From Diploscapter coronatus (lineage: Eukaryota > Nematoda > Chromadorea > Rhabditida > Rhabditidae): a DNA stretch of 64,000 nucleotides. Location: assembly GCA_964036155.1 (NCBI GenBank), contig OZ038423.1, positions 15,825,249 to 15,889,248 on the forward strand, given 5' to 3'. The position numbers were made by a program, and so were the translations under genes. The first letter of the stretch is position 1. Each line of letters starts with the position of its first letter. Under the pieces are notes generated by a model. It was given only the letters and a program-made list of their open reading frames with translations. It searched no databases and was not told the DNA's origin. This document shows positions 8,397 to 22,000 of the stretch, in pieces.

Positions 8397-10904
8397 ATGG
8401 CTGAAGCAGAAGGCCAGGAACATCCCAAGCAGAAAGTGGGAATTTTGAAAATTCTCAATATTCTGTAACTTTATTTCAGGGCGACACGACAGCGAGTCTG
8501 TTGTCGGTGATCAGTTCGCAGCAGAGCAGCGCTGAGTCCGTCAAGCAGTTCCTCACTCTCATCAACGAGATCGACAAAGTCACGGTTGGAAAGATTTTTA
8601 AAGAGATTTGAACAAAGCATTCATTTTCAGAGCACAGTGGAGAGAATCTCCTTCTCGAATCATCTGACGCATTTCAAACTGATCGAAGTCGACAATCAAA
8701 TGGCTGAGAAATTCATTGAGGGATCCAAGTAAGATTTTCAGAATATTCGAAGACATTTTCGAAGTCGCAAAACTTCTGGAACTGCATCTAAATTAGATAA
8801 ATGGATTTTTTCTTATTGAAAAATGATCTCTTATTTTCCAGGAAAGGCGAATATTCTATTTTAGATTAGTGTTCCGAGGTGATCGCTACGGCTTTGCCTC
8901 GTTATGCACTGCAGACGAGACATATTCTGTGAAGGAAGTGGAGACATCGAATACAATGCTTCTGATTGAATCGCTTGGAGGAGGGAATGAAGGGGGTGAC
9001 GAGGAGAATCTGCATATCGAAGAACGGGAGGTATTTTGTTTAAAAAATAACTCTCCTCAAAATTTGCATTTAGGTACTTGGCTTGGCTCAACACTATCTC
9101 CAATTGACCTTTGTCCCGAAACCGTCCTCGAGTAAGCTTCGAGATCTGCTTCGTGCCAATGAGCTTGCGCTCAATTGGAATGAGCAGCCTGAGGATTCTG
9201 AAAAGGGGTAGATTCCTTGATTGTGTTTTAAATTTTGATTTTACAAGAAATATCGAATCTAAGGAGCATTCTTCTTCAGCGTGACTTTCGAAGATCTCCT
9301 GGACAGCGTGCAGATGAGTGAGAAGCAGCTGAAGAAGGCTCTCGAATCGATGCCTGTCATCAAGCACAATGGTATTTCTTTATGGTTTTAAATTGCCTTT
9401 TTTTCTTATTTCAGGCAAGCTACGCTGGCTTTCGAACGATTTGCGGAGCGAGATTCTGAGTCGAGTCATCGATTACTTTGACGATTCTTCTACTCAGGAA
9501 TCTTCTGAGAAGGTTTAATCTTTTTTTTTAATTTAGTTTCAAATTTCTCCTTTTCAGTTTTCTCCTGAAAATATTCGATCGATTCTGTCCTCAAATATGC
9601 CCGCAACTGCATTCGAATGGTTCCTCTCGACAATGGCTGAACCAGTCAATTCGGAGAATGGAAGTAGGCTTTTCTTGTAAATTGCTTCTTGAGATTCGTT
9701 TGGGAAAGTGATCAGATTTACACACAAACCATTCATAAAATTAATTCAGTCATGAGTTGAATTATCGTTGATAAAAATACTGAATAACATCTTCAAAAAT
9801 GAAGCGAAATCTTCAAATTCAGTGTACCATATCATCGATTCATCTTTTGTCCGTGCCCGTGCGTCGCAATATCTGCAAACAGTTGCCAGAATTACGGTGA
9901 CTGCATTTGAGGAAGCAATGAACATGATGCTGCCTATTGGGGTCGCATTGAAGTAAGAGTTTATTTTGTTTAGTGAAAATCATGGGTATAAAATTTTTAA
10001 TTGTAGAAAATTACTAGACATTTTAGTTTCATACAGAAACACCCAAAGTTTTTTTTATCATCATCGAAACTTTATTCTCCTGGTTTAACCACCTGCGATT
10101 CACCTATTCGGCTGAAACTTGGTAAATTTTCATGATTATCCATCTTTATGTAAATGTGTGCAAGCTTTCAGCCGAACCGGTGCATTGAAGGTGGGTGAAA
10201 CCAGACTTGCAACTTTTGTCAAAAATTTCCAATCGCAATCGTGGTTGCGATTATTCATTTTCAAGCCTGGGTGAAATAAGAAAATGAATGTCTGATGCAA
10301 AACCTTTGAGCGCCACTGTAAATTCTTCTTCTTCTTCTTCAAAATTATTATTATTTTCCAGCTACGACTATCTGCGAGGCATTTGTCTGATCGAGGAATC
10401 AGTCACAGGCAAATTCATCTCGTATTTGAGCAGCGAGGACTTACCTGGGGATCCAAGAGAAAGGTAGAGGATGAATTCAGATTTTTTCAATATGAAGGTC
10501 CGGATTAACCTACTGTTTAGTATATGACGCCCCTTCTTATGTGGAGATAGAAATTCCTTTCTTTATCCATTGAAGAATGCTGCCGTCATATTTTAGAGAG
10601 TGTTGTTCAGACCGTCGAGTTTTATTGTTGAATTTCAGACTCCAAATTCTGTTCGACAAAAAGCAGCAGTGGAAAAGCGAAGAAATTAGCGCATTTCTTG
10701 CGGACATTTGCACGGAGCAAAGAGCCATCGACAGTCTGCTGCTGGCACAGTGCAGGTCTTTTACTGATGCTCAGGTAAAAAAATACTTTGCCCGAAGATA
10801 TCAGATACAAGTTATTCTTTAATTGCTCTTTTCCAAATGCAAACCTATTTCAGTATCGAAACATTTTGAGTAAACTGCTCGACTTCAACAAGTTTTTAGT
10901 TTGA
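8397..10904 (+). CDS. dscc-1: Sister chromatid cohesion protein DCC1 (DSCC1)
   Basis: Twelve exons: 8397-8435, 8480-8584, 8631-8728, 8865-9030, 9074-9207, 9280-9371, 9415-9512, 9558-9663, 9823-9952, 10362-10463, 10639-10774 and 10854-10904. All phases close (418 aa). DSCC1 binds CTF8 and CTF18 to form the alternative RFC clamp loader that loads PCNA and supports cohesion and fork repair. Evidence is the family-type N-terminal motif LVFRGDRYGFASLCTADETY followed by VKEVETSNTMLLIESL, a winged-helix-like middle (SEKQLKKALESMPVIKHNGK, RWLSNDLRSEIL), and a C-terminus RLQILFDKKQQWKSEEISAF that parallels the RFRKLFSLREKW region of vertebrate DSCC1. A decoy acceptor at 8840 would give a stop; 8864 is used. 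Intron 9 holds a foldback element. Confidence 0.88.
10080..10204. repeat. Foldback element in dscc-1 intron 9
   Basis: CTGGTTTAACCACCT and TTCGGCTGAAACTTG in the left arm pair with CAAGCTTTCAGCCGAA and AGGTGGGTGAAACCAG in the right arm, separated by a loop of about 40 bp. It accounts for a good part of the unusually long intron (9953-10361). Confidence 0.8.
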
Positions 10905-11624
10905 ACCGTGTAATTCGTTTTATTCCAACATTATTACTTGACTGCCCCACTTGACCTGAACATTTAAACAAAATTTAAAGATCAACGAACTTCCTGCTAC
11001 ATAACTATTCTATTTCAGGGCAACCGTATTTACTGTGCACTTCGCGCCGTCTAGCAGCCGGCTAATTTCACAAAGTCTTGTTTATCTTGCTACTTTGCGC
11101 AATAAATAAATGATGGACTTTTCATCAGTCGTTTTATTAATTTTTGAGATATGTGTTGCTAACACAAAGCACGATTACCTTTATCATTTCTTTCGATTCT
11201 TTATTTTTTATATTTTGAGATCTTCTACGAATGTGCCTGTTCTGGATCGAATTTAATATTCTCGACAATACGACTTTTTATTCCTTTTACAGAAAATCCG
11301 GAAAATAATCGGGATTAAACTTATCCTTCTTTATAAGGGATTTTTAGAGAAAATGCCATGGAAATGAAGGTATTTCCATCTATTCATCGGTAGATTTTAT
11401 TTCCTTCTCCCCAAATCTAATGCATTCTTTTGCTTTTTCTCTCTCTCTTTCCCTCTCTTACTCGGCATTGTCCCTGTGTTTAGCACTACCATTTCGCATA
11501 ACAAGTGTTGGATTTTCTCTAGTTTATTTTTACCCACTTTCGTGATTTTTTCGAGTAAATCGATAATTATTTCAGATTAAAACTTGTCAACTCGTCCCAG
11601 AATTGCCCTGGATGCTAGGAGTTT
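10905..11624. other. Intergenic, dscc-1 3' region and USP 5' region
   Basis: No gene seen. An AATAAATAAA polyadenylation-type signal lies near 11100. TTTCAG at about 11575 and TCCCAG at 11600 precede the USP start codon and could be spliced-leader acceptors. The 720-bp spacing is long for a nematode operon. Confidence 0.5.
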
Positions 11625-14600
11625 ATGTGCTGGGCCAGAAAGAACAGCAATAACTGGTACAGAATCGCTCCGAGTCAGGAAGGAACGCAGAGGGACATGG
11701 CCATGACGATGGCATCCACAAACTGCACGCACAGGACCAAGAAAGGACTCTTCAATTCTAAGGCAAGCTAACCAGTCAGTCAGTAGGAAAAAAGATAAAC
11801 GAATTCAGGAGGTCCGCAAGAAAATAAAGAACTCGTCCTCGCCTCCAGTCTGCTTAGAGTGCAACAAAGCAGAGGAGAAACCAAAGGTAAACCAACTTTA
11901 GAGATACAAAGCTGAGAATAGTGTCTATGTCTTTGTATAAGTGATAAGTTGTTAACTATCTCATAAAGATTTATATAAAATTATCTGGCATCATATTAGA
12001 AGCACTCATGAACATAAATTGGACCAAACATGTTATTTTTTAAAAATCACGATTTTCGACATTTCAGGACGGCGAACTGTGGGTGTGTGTGACCTGTGGC
12101 CAGGCTGCCTGCTCTGAACATTCAGCCAAACACACTACTGCCAATAGAACTGGGGATCCTCATTCCATTTTTTACAAGAAGGAGGCCAACTTGTTGAGGT
12201 TGGCGATTTTCCCTTTATCCTGGCTTTTTCCCTGAAAGTTGAGAATATTTTGGCATTACTTTGATCTAGTTTTGTCTATTTTATTTATTTTTGAAATCTC
12301 TCTTCAAATCTATGAAAATCACTGTCCTGAACGTCAGAAATAAAATAGAACGAAGATGTGCAATTTCAGATGCAACTCATGTGAAGCCGACTTGCAGCCT
12401 TCCGAGGAATTTTCCAACGACAAAGTCAAGGAATTCCTCAACGATATGAAGTACAAATTGAATTATCATTTTTCTTATTTTAAATTTCTTTCAGATCGTT
12501 TGTGATCAATTCCACCAACAAAAAGCCCAAGCAGGAGAAGGAGAAACCGGTGAAGAGTGCTCAAAATGCTTCTGAAGAAAATGGAGAAGACGCGAAAGAA
12601 GCGAAGGGAAATGGAATAAAGGGAGGAAAGGCGAATGACAAAGTGGCTGCCAAGAAGCAGAATGCGCTCAGCAATGGTGGAAATTCACTCCTTCCTGCAA
12701 GGGTACGCTGATTTTTTGAACTATCATTGTCAACTACCGTTCAATTTGACTAACTACTATGAAATTACATTCAGTACATTTTTCAATAGAAATACTTGTC
12801 AAGAATCATTTTGAATCAGGAGTGTACGAAAATGAATTTCGCGATTTTGAAAATGAACATGAAATTGGTCTATGAATTTGACGCAAACGAAGAAAAAACA
12901 CTCAACTTTCATCATTTAGCGGAAAAACGAGAAAAATCGTGCATTTCAGTCCTGAATAATTTCTTTCCAATTACTGTTCTTAATGAATTTATTCAATTTG
13001 TTCACTTACAGGGCCTTCCGAATCTAGGCAACACGTGCTTCTACAATAGTGTGATGCAATGTGTGATGCACACCCATCAGCTCGTCCACTATCTGCAGTG
13101 GTTCGGCAGAGTCCGCTCTGTTCACGTTCCTACAAGAACTCTTCTCGTCAATGAGGAGAAAATACAACTCGAGGTTAGCATTTTCACTTTAGGATGATTT
13201 TGAAATAATAAGAATTTTGATAACAGTTCTTGATGAAACGACACGAATTTTATTGCAAGAATAGAATTTAGGTTCGATAGTGAAGGGATTTTCATACTAC
13301 TTTATTTCTGAGTTGCTCTTGCAATAAATTTATATTTCAGGAAGTGAACTTACAAATTCCTCCTGAAGATTGCCCTCTGAACGATGCCCTTCGTTCCTTC
13401 ATAGCCGAATTCCAACATGGCTCAGCCCCTTCGCCCTCTCCTCTCTTCTCGCAAATCTCCAGAAAATCCCCCAGATTCAAGGGATGGCAACAGCAGGACG
13501 CCCATGAGTTGCTCAGGTTGAAATATTTTTCTCCTAAAGATTGAAAATGACAGTGACCAACAAAAAATTAAAACCAAACGTAATTTTATAATTGTGGTAT
13601 AAAATCATTAGTCATGAGCGAATCTCCCTGAGATTTAGCAAGTTTTTAGCAATTTTATCCTGCAAATGTATGCTAAGTTTGATATCGATTCGTTTATGGA
13701 AACGAATTCACGCACGTGATGTTAAAATTTGGCATTAGGTTTTAAACGTTGCTTATCACTATTTTTGTATGTAAATCTTCAGAGTTTGTCGCTGCGCACC
13801 AAAATTGTTAGCTAAAATATTAGACATAAATGCTTCGAAATCTAATTTTATTTTTAAAAAAACTCATATTATAATGAGAAAAATTATGATAAGAGTAACT
13901 GGAAAAATTTCCATCACCAATTTCGAGATAACAAGCTTATTCAAGTATGCCAATAAAGATTCAAAGGACTGGTTCAGCTAATTCAAGAAATATTAATAGC
14001 TCAACTCCATACGTTCATTTAACTTCAACTTACACATACCCTATCTCTCTTCTTTATCATATCTTGGAAAGTTCGCTTGTAATTTGCATAATAATTCCAC
14101 GTTAAAGATGGCTTGATACAAATAATATAATGGCGCTTGAAATGTCTCAAACTTGTGACAGATGAAGGCAGTACACGATATATGATTTCTTCTGTGAAGT
14201 TATTACTTTGGTGCGCAGTGACTGTTCCCCAAATTGCAATTAAATCGTTATTATGAAGGGCATTCGTTTTTCGAAAACTCGATAACGTTCTTAGCTTAGT
14301 TTGAACTGAGTTCATTTATAGTATTATCTTTCACGCGAATGTTTATCAGTTCTCTTCTTTGCAGGTGTCTTATGGACGGTTTGCGGAGTGAGGAGATGGA
14401 GATGTGCAAAACAGCCATTGCCAAGCATCTCCACGTCCCCAACAAAAACAGCATCAAAAATGTCGATCCGGTCATTGTGAAGCAAGCTAAAGGTTTGATT
14501 TTTGCGAATAAATTTCTCATATAATTAATTATTTTCAGGCTATTTGCAAGCCTGCGGCCGCCCTCTGCTGGATGCGATTTTCGGCGGCACTCTCATGCAG

Positions 14601-17287
14601 ACGATTCGCTGCTCGGAATGCGGACATATCAGTGAGCGACAAGAACAGGTGATTTTTTTCGTTTTTTATTTGAAAATTAGTACTTCTTTGAGAGGAAACA
14701 CAGTACTTTCCTAGAATTTCGTTGACAAAAGTTTTAAACTCGTCTTATCGAAAGTTTGATGCAACTTAAAAACCAATTTATATTAAAGGCGGAATTTGTA
14801 TAATTTTTCCCTTTCTATGTAAATTTCGAAATCGGTTCAGTTCCTGGACTTGTCACTGCCTATTTCGTCCAATCCAATGCGGGCGAATGCAGGAGGTCAG
14901 CAGCTCAGTGCACATCAGATCAAAAAGGTAAAGAAGGTGAGCGCACAAATTTGCATTTTTAAGATCGTCATTGCATAATTTTGCATTTCAACTATCGTTG
15001 GAAAAGGTGTTTTTCGGGATTAAATGAAAATGAATTCAGGCCCGTCGTCAACAAACAAAGCGACAGGTAGCCAAAGGAAATGCCTCTTCGAATTTGATTG
15101 GAGAAGTTGGCAGAATGAGTCTGGAGGATAGAGAGGAGAGTAGCGAGGACAGAGATGCGGACACTGAGGGGGAGGGACAGAGTGCTGAGGAGAGTGAACA
15201 AGAACAAGACAGCATGAAGATAGCTACTGATCCGGCTGATTTCACGGTTAGAACTATGATTTAATTTTATAAAACTCAGAACCTCATATCGTTTTTACTA
15301 CTGTTTTTTCTTCTTCAAATGTCGATCAATATCATTGTTAGTGGGTTCATAAATTCGAATTCGAATTGTCAAAAATGGTTGACATGATACAAAAATGTTT
15401 ATATTTACACTAAATCTCCATCTCACATTTTCTAGTGTTTGAATTCTCTAGAAAGTGCTCGTCCCAGCTCCAGCGGAATACTCGAATGGCCGGAGTGTGG
15501 GGAATTGTCTGTTGGAATTCACTGCAGAGGAACTACTTGCCGGGGCGAATGCCTACGAATGTGAGAAGTGCTGCGCTCCTGCTAATAAAAAGGTATGCTA
15601 TGATTTGATTTATTCTGTCAACCTGTAAACTTTCTACTTACTCGTTCAAAAATAATTCACGCCGAATTAAACTTCTTCTCCAACACTATTTAATCTTAGT
15701 TTGGCTACTTTTCTTTCGATGATCCATTTTTGTGATTTCAGTCGGGAGCAACAGGGAACAAGAAGAAACGAGTGGCGGCCCTGAAGAGGTACCTCATCCT
15801 CGAACCGCCCACAGTCCTCACTCTGCATCTCAAACGATTCCAGCAAGTCGCTGGAGGATTCTATGGTTTTATTTGGTTTTTGAGAAAATAATTTTATTCC
15901 TTTTAGGTCGCAGCACGACCCGCAAAATTGGCGGGCACGTGCATTTCTCTCTGCAATTCAACATTGCTCCATTCTGCAGTCGAAATGTCGAGGTAAATAA
16001 TAATTGTTCTTTTATGCAACAGCTAAATAATTCACTTTTTGCAATTTTCACGTAAATATTCATGATATTCTTCATGATCCTCATATCAGCGAATGACAAT
16101 GTTGGCCTTTCTACAGGAATTTTTGTAGGCATTCATGAATCAAAAATGCTGAATTTGCAACTATTTTATACTTTCGTAGTTCGTTCGTATAAAAAAACTT
16201 GTTTATATTTTTCAGCGTATCACACCAGGTTCGCGTAGCATTATGTATTCCTTGTACGGCGTGGTGTCTCATTCGGGTGATCTGGGTGGCGGTCATTACG
16301 TTGCTTATGTCAAAAGCAGACACAGGGTTCAACAGGTTAGAACTTTTTTTTTTAAATTTACTATTAGATACATAGGAAGTTTATCATTTTTATTAATCAA
16401 TGCCACATTTCTTTCTAAACTGGACGATTATTTCAATATTCACTTCGTTCACTTCGCTCTTTTCCTAGTTCTTATTTTGCAGGCCCTTCAATTCATCGAA
16501 GCAGCCCGTGCCTCGTGTGTCGACGGTCTTTCCTTCCCCCCTACTCTGCCTGCTCTCACTCTCGAGCAGAATCCTGCTGATGTTCAGTCGCCTGATGGAC
16601 AATGGTATGTTCTTACTCCATTTTTAGAAGTTCGATTGCTCGAGCAAGGCAAAAGTATACGACTTTTCACAGACAAATTTATGTACAATGAATTTTTGCA
16701 CATTTTCTCACGACATTTTTCCAATAACAATAAAGAATCTCATGAAAAATTCAATTACTCAATGTACATTCGTACTTTTCCGGTGTAAAATAAGTTTTTT
16801 TTATCTTTTTTATTTTCACAAAGTAATCGAATTGACACGCTGGTGATATTTTATTCAACAAGAATTGATTGTTCATGGTTTATTATAATTTCCCATATCA
16901 TTTGCATAATAATGCTGAATCTGATCAAGGTTTTCAGTTTGATAAAGTGAGCGAGACTTTTAAATTTTTATTTTTCCCGAAAATATTCACATCTTTTTCG
17001 ACATCCTTTCTTCGCTATTTATATACTATTGAGCTCGAGAAAACGAGTTCAACAATTATTTTACTTGAGTCTATTTATCCAAAAATAAGTTTGATTTCCA
17101 TGTTTCTATTCAAATGAATGAAGAAAGCATAATCAAATCAAATTATTTCCCACTAATTATGGTCCTTACCTATTTTAAACCGAATTCTTTCAGGTACTAC
17201 TGCAGTGATTCACATGTGTCTCTGGTGAGCGAGAACAAAGTGCTGAATGTGGAAGCCTACATTCTCTTCTATGAAAGGATTCTTTAG
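11625..17287 (+). CDS. Ubiquitin-specific protease, USP16/USP45 type (733 aa)
   Basis: Seventeen exons in consistent phase: 11625-11762, 11809-11886, 12068-12198, 12370-12450, 12495-12702, 13012-13173, 13341-13516, 14365-14492, 14539-14648, 14841-14936, 15040-15246, 15452-15592, 15742-15865, 15907-15992, 16216-16335, 16483-16604 and 17194-17287. An N-terminal ZnF-UBP domain shows CTHRTKKGL, CLECNKAEE, WVCVTCGQAACSEHSAKH. The peptidase C19 core has the Cys box NLGNTCFYNSVMQ, QQQDAHELL, Zn-finger CxxC pairs (CSECGH, CEKCC), the His box SHSGDLGGGHYVAYV and YYCSDSHV. The C-terminus NVEAYILFYERIL matches the USP16 ending. USP16/45 remove ubiquitin from histone H2A and ERCC1 respectively; the exact substrate here is unknown. 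A Lys-rich linker (12495-12702) and an acidic, Glu/Ser-rich insert (15040-15246) lie between core motifs. The first intron has a GC donor. Confidence 0.93.
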
Positions 17288-19033
17288 TTCCTTTCTGTAG
17301 TCATTCATCCACTAGGTATTGATTTTAGCAATTACTCCTTTACTATTTCGATTCAAACGTGATTTATGTTATCGACTTGGTGAGAGTTCTAAGTCTAAAC
17401 AAGGCTCATGGAGTTAACTTTGATTATAGGAAGGAGATGGAGTGAGAATAATTAAGAAGAGCTTGAGGTTGACTTTACTCCTCATTTTCTTTCCTCTAAT
17501 TGAACTCCATAGAGCCCTAAGTCTAAGTCATTCATGGAGATTTCTATTTATTTCATTTAATTTTGTTTGATTTCAACAGATCCTTTAGAGTTTTATATGA
17601 TTGACCTGAACTATGAATGAATAAAGTTTATGGAATTTGAAAATCATTATGTTGATTGATGTATAGATTAGATGTTATGACCAACATTGCGTGAACGTCT
17701 TTAATTTTTTGCTTTTCTAAAATACTGATATGTTGAAAAGCTATCAGTGCATCGTTCGTTTTTTTTCAATTATCCAATGATCGAACTATTTTTCCCTGTT
17801 GTTAGCCATAATTTCATTTCGAATTGATTATTGCCTATATCAAAGAGTGGGCGGGTTTTTGAATTTCTCTAAACGGAAAGAAAAGGAACGACGAACGAAT
17901 GAATATGAAAATGAGGGTGATTGGTTTGATAGAGTGCACTGTTGGACTACGAAATGTGCTTGTCTGCATACTTTCGTCAGTCATTCTGAATTCAGCAGAT
18001 GTCTGTCTATCTGCCTGTCTATTTCTGCCTGTTTGCATAGATCTATCACCCCTGCTTTCGTATTCATTTGTCCCCATTCCCCTTTCTTCCTTTCCTTCTC
18101 TCTAACTTTCCCTCCCAAATCTTTTTCTCCCCACTGACTTTTCTCGTTTCTCTGTTCAATTCCTCGATTCTCGTTCATCTTTTATCTCTTAAATATCCTT
18201 CCTTTTCTCTCTTCTCACAACAACTAGAATCATCGGCTATCCGTTTAAAGACAAGAAGTTGAGGGTTAAGATGCCGTGAATCTTCGCAAAGAAGAAAAAC
18301 GTGAAATGTAGCAGGATTTCCCCGCTCATTCTGCACCATTCATTCAGTTTCAAACGAGTATTCTGAAATTGTCTGTCATTCTTGGCACTTCCACCAATGA
18401 CTAACAAATGTCTCATTGCTTCTCATTCGTTTTCTTTTCCGTACCTTTTCCTTTTTCTTGCATTTTCATTTTTTTCCTTCCACCGTCATCTGTCACAATG
18501 CATCATTCCTAGATTCCCACCCCATCATTCAGCAATTCAACAAGTCTGCCTTTTTTGTCTACTCGGCTGCATGTTTCCGCTCATTCTCACCTCTCCATAT
18601 TTATTTCCCCACTGCTTGGATTGTCTGTGTCTGCCGTTACTTTGCTTGTTGCCACCCAACCAACTCATTCAGTCATTCATTCTCATCCTTGTTCTCTCTT
18701 TCCAGGATCCTCCCCTCCCTCTTTCTGGTTTCTCTCTTCCTCCTTTTCTTCAGCTCTCTGCAAATCAAACAATTCCTGCACATAGTCGTGGTTGATGTGT
18801 TCCTTTCTTCCCTTCCCTTCTCGTCTCGTTCCCTTCTATGACCATATCTTCCCTTCCCATCCCCCATTTCTGCCCCATTCAAATATTCAGGACATTCCCC
18901 TTATCTTCGCAACTCATTCCTCTCTTCTTTGCTCCTTCGTAGTCTACTTCTTATCATTTATTCTATTCCCTCTGCCCGATCAGTCCATTTTCATCCCCTG
19001 TCCTGTCAAATTCACCCTGTTTGTGTTTCAGGA
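17288..19033. other. Intergenic, with long pyrimidine-rich tract upstream of the acyl-CoA synthetase
   Basis: 1.7 kb between USP and the synthetase. From about 18050 to 19030 the plus strand is dominated by C and T (repeated TTTCC, CCCTTTC, TTCTCTC), ending at TTGTGTTTCAG directly before the ATG at 19034. The open frames here are by-products of this composition. The tract may be an outron feeding the spliced-leader acceptor, or simply part of the promoter. Confidence 0.5.
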
Positions 19034-22000
19034 ATGTCGGAAACAGCCTCGGACGCCCTGATGCGTTTCGGGATGTTCGCGGGCCTCATGCTGCTAGTGG
19101 GGAGGACCTGGTGGCCTGTCGTATTCGTGGCCTACGTCACCTATCGCTTCCTCATAACGGACTTTGGTCGTAGGATGAGGCAGACCTTTGCAAGGGATTT
19201 ACAGTAAGCAATTTCCCTCCATTCCTCCTAGTTGTTTAGTCGCTGCGTGTAGCTTTACACTCAAGTAGAAGCCATAGTCAAAGTCAAAGTCAAAGCCAAG
19301 GTCTAAAGCAAAGAAACAGTCGATCGATATGCGCAATGCATTCTGCATTTAGTCATTCAAACAACCCACGCTTCAATTTGCACGTGAACTTTCTGCCAAA
19401 AGTGAAAGTCATTATGAGAATCGCGTGTTCCTTCTTGCGACTGAAATAGATGATAGTTCAAATGAGTGTAGTCCACATCAATTTCTTTCGAACTTGGAAT
19501 TAGAAAAATAAAAATGGTCAAAATATTGGAAAATAATGATTAGTGTGAAAAGGATAATATCTAACATCATTTCACATTTTATCATGCTTTATATGTTTAT
19601 CCATCATTTATGTGTTTCGTTTTTGCAGAGGTCTATTTTTGCTGCTGAAAGTGAAGCGAGAGATAAATCGTCGATTAGACGCCGACAAACCGCTGCACGA
19701 GATCTTCCTCGAACAGGTGCAGTATTTTTTCCCTTGATTGACCCTTTATAAATGTCTTACTCAAAAGAAAAAAATCCTGTAATAATTAAGATCCTTAGTA
19801 TTTTCACAGTTAACACTTTGAAAAGGTTATAATTATTTCCGGTATATTTCAAATTTGCAAAACAACCCTATTTTCTGCCGATTAATTTTCTCTTTTCATT
19901 ATAGGTACGGGCCCATCCCACAAAATTAGCCGCCGTCGAGATCGAAACGGGCAGAGAGATCACTTACGATGAGATCAATAGGCTCATGAATCGATATGCT
20001 AACTACTTCCTCGTAAGCAATTTAGTTTGTTTGCAAAAGTTCTCTTTTCCACAATGAGCAGTGTATTTTTATGCACTTTATGTTAGATTGAGTGCTATTT
20101 TAGAACGAATTACTCAATGGAGAGACGAATACACTTATCGTTTTTCCTCATTCAGAAACAAGGCTACAAGAAGGGTGACGTCATCTCCCTGTTCATGGAG
20201 AATGGAGTCGACTTCTTCGCTCTTTGGCTGGGTCTCTCCAAGGTAATCCTTTTTCTACTTTTTTGACTTTCCACTAGTGTAATTTTGTATTTTGATCCAG
20301 TTGTATGGCTTTCTGTAAATATCTTCTAAAATTTTAGGAAACTGTTAGAAGAAGTGAAAAAAAAAACTTTCAAGGTACTTTTTATGTTTCAGATAGGCGT
20401 CGTCTCCGCATTCATCAACTCTAACCTCAAACTGGAGCCCCTCGCGCATTCTATCAACGTGTCAAAATGCCGATCTGTCATAACAACTCCAACACTTCTA
20501 TCGAGTAAGCCCATTATTTTCATTCCTATTCTTTAGTCTTTCCTTCTCTTTTCTCGAATTTCCCTTATCAGTAGCTTATTCGTGATGACAAGGGCAGGTT
20601 TACTTTAAACCTGCCATATCGAATTATGATCAGAAAAGTTTAAAACCGTGTTATCTTTAGTTTTTCAAAGAATGAAATGATTTTAACGTCTACAAAGAAG
20701 AAACGAACCATGGTTCACTGCAAAAGCCCCCTTCACCCATTTATAAAAGTCACTTTTTCCTAAGAAAAACATGGCCATTAGAAAAAGCTTGTGATTTTCC
20801 AATTTGAAGGCGGTTTTAATTATGCTTGTTGGTGGATCGAAAAGCTACGATCGGATCCGATAAAATTCGATCGATCCTACGACTAAAATCGTATCCAAAT
20901 AAGTCATTCTAACACCAAATTAGATAGATTTTGATCGAACTTCTACGAAAACTGAAAAATTCATTTTTTCTGGGGATTGATCCGACCAACAAGCCTGATC
21001 TTAATAGTGAACCTAGATGAGCGAGGAAATAAGATAAATTCAATCATTTTTTTGCTCTGTTTCAGTCCTGCAAGCAGCCTACGAGAAAGAGCTAATCGAC
21101 AAATCCCTGTCAATCGTGCTGTCTTCCGACGAGGGCATCACGAAAAACGGAATGCGGGTGCTCTCTCACGAACTCAAAGGAATTCCTGAATCTGAGCCTC
21201 CTTCACAAGGCGCTACTTTCCATGGTTAGTCAAATTGATAAATGAAACTGATAAACTTGATCTGTGATGCAGTTGTAGAATTAACAGTAATAGAAGTGAG
21301 TTTTAGTAATTGATATCAACGCCATTGGCCTTTGTAATTTATTTTCCACTATGATATCAATCATCAGTACAAATAATTTGCTGTAATTCATAATTCTTCT
21401 GCAATGTTTACCCATAGCCAATTTTAAAAACCTATTCAATTTGGAAGTATTATGATTTTTATGGAAAAACCCAGAACATTTAAAAATCAGTTGATGGAAA
21501 TTTCATGCAAGAATATATCATTTGTCCAATTTGATCTCAAATATCGAAAAAAAATTCAGATGTATTGTGCTACATCTACACGAGTGGAACAACAGGAAAC
21601 CCCAAGCCTGCAGTGATCAAGCACTACCGCTACTACTGGATGTGCATGGGAGCTGGCTATTCATTCGGAATCCGCCCCGACGACATCATCTACATCACTA
21701 TGCCCATGTATCATTCAGCTGCGGGAATTCTCGGTTTGTATTTTGTCCTTTCCTGTTTTCATTAACAGGTTAATTTGATAAGGAGTTGATAGTACAAATT
21801 GCTGAAGCGATCATTTGTTCCAAATTATAAGAAAATATATTTAAGTCATTTTGAATTTTAGAACCAGAGAAAGGGAGAAGAAATATGAGACAGGCTTGGA
21901 ATATAATTGAAATTCCAAAACTCGAAGTATTGGAATTGATTTTCAAATGTTCAAGTTATGAATCAAAGATGAAATTTCAGGAATCGGCTCTTTAATAGCA

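Noticed and set aside
8861..9367. 168-codon minus-strand frame
   Set aside because: Lies antisense to well-supported dscc-1 exons; a by-product of their codon use.
17799..18795. Overlapping hydrophobic or Ser/Phe/Leu-rich frames
   Set aside because: Produced by the C/T-rich tract; present in several frames at once and without splice context.
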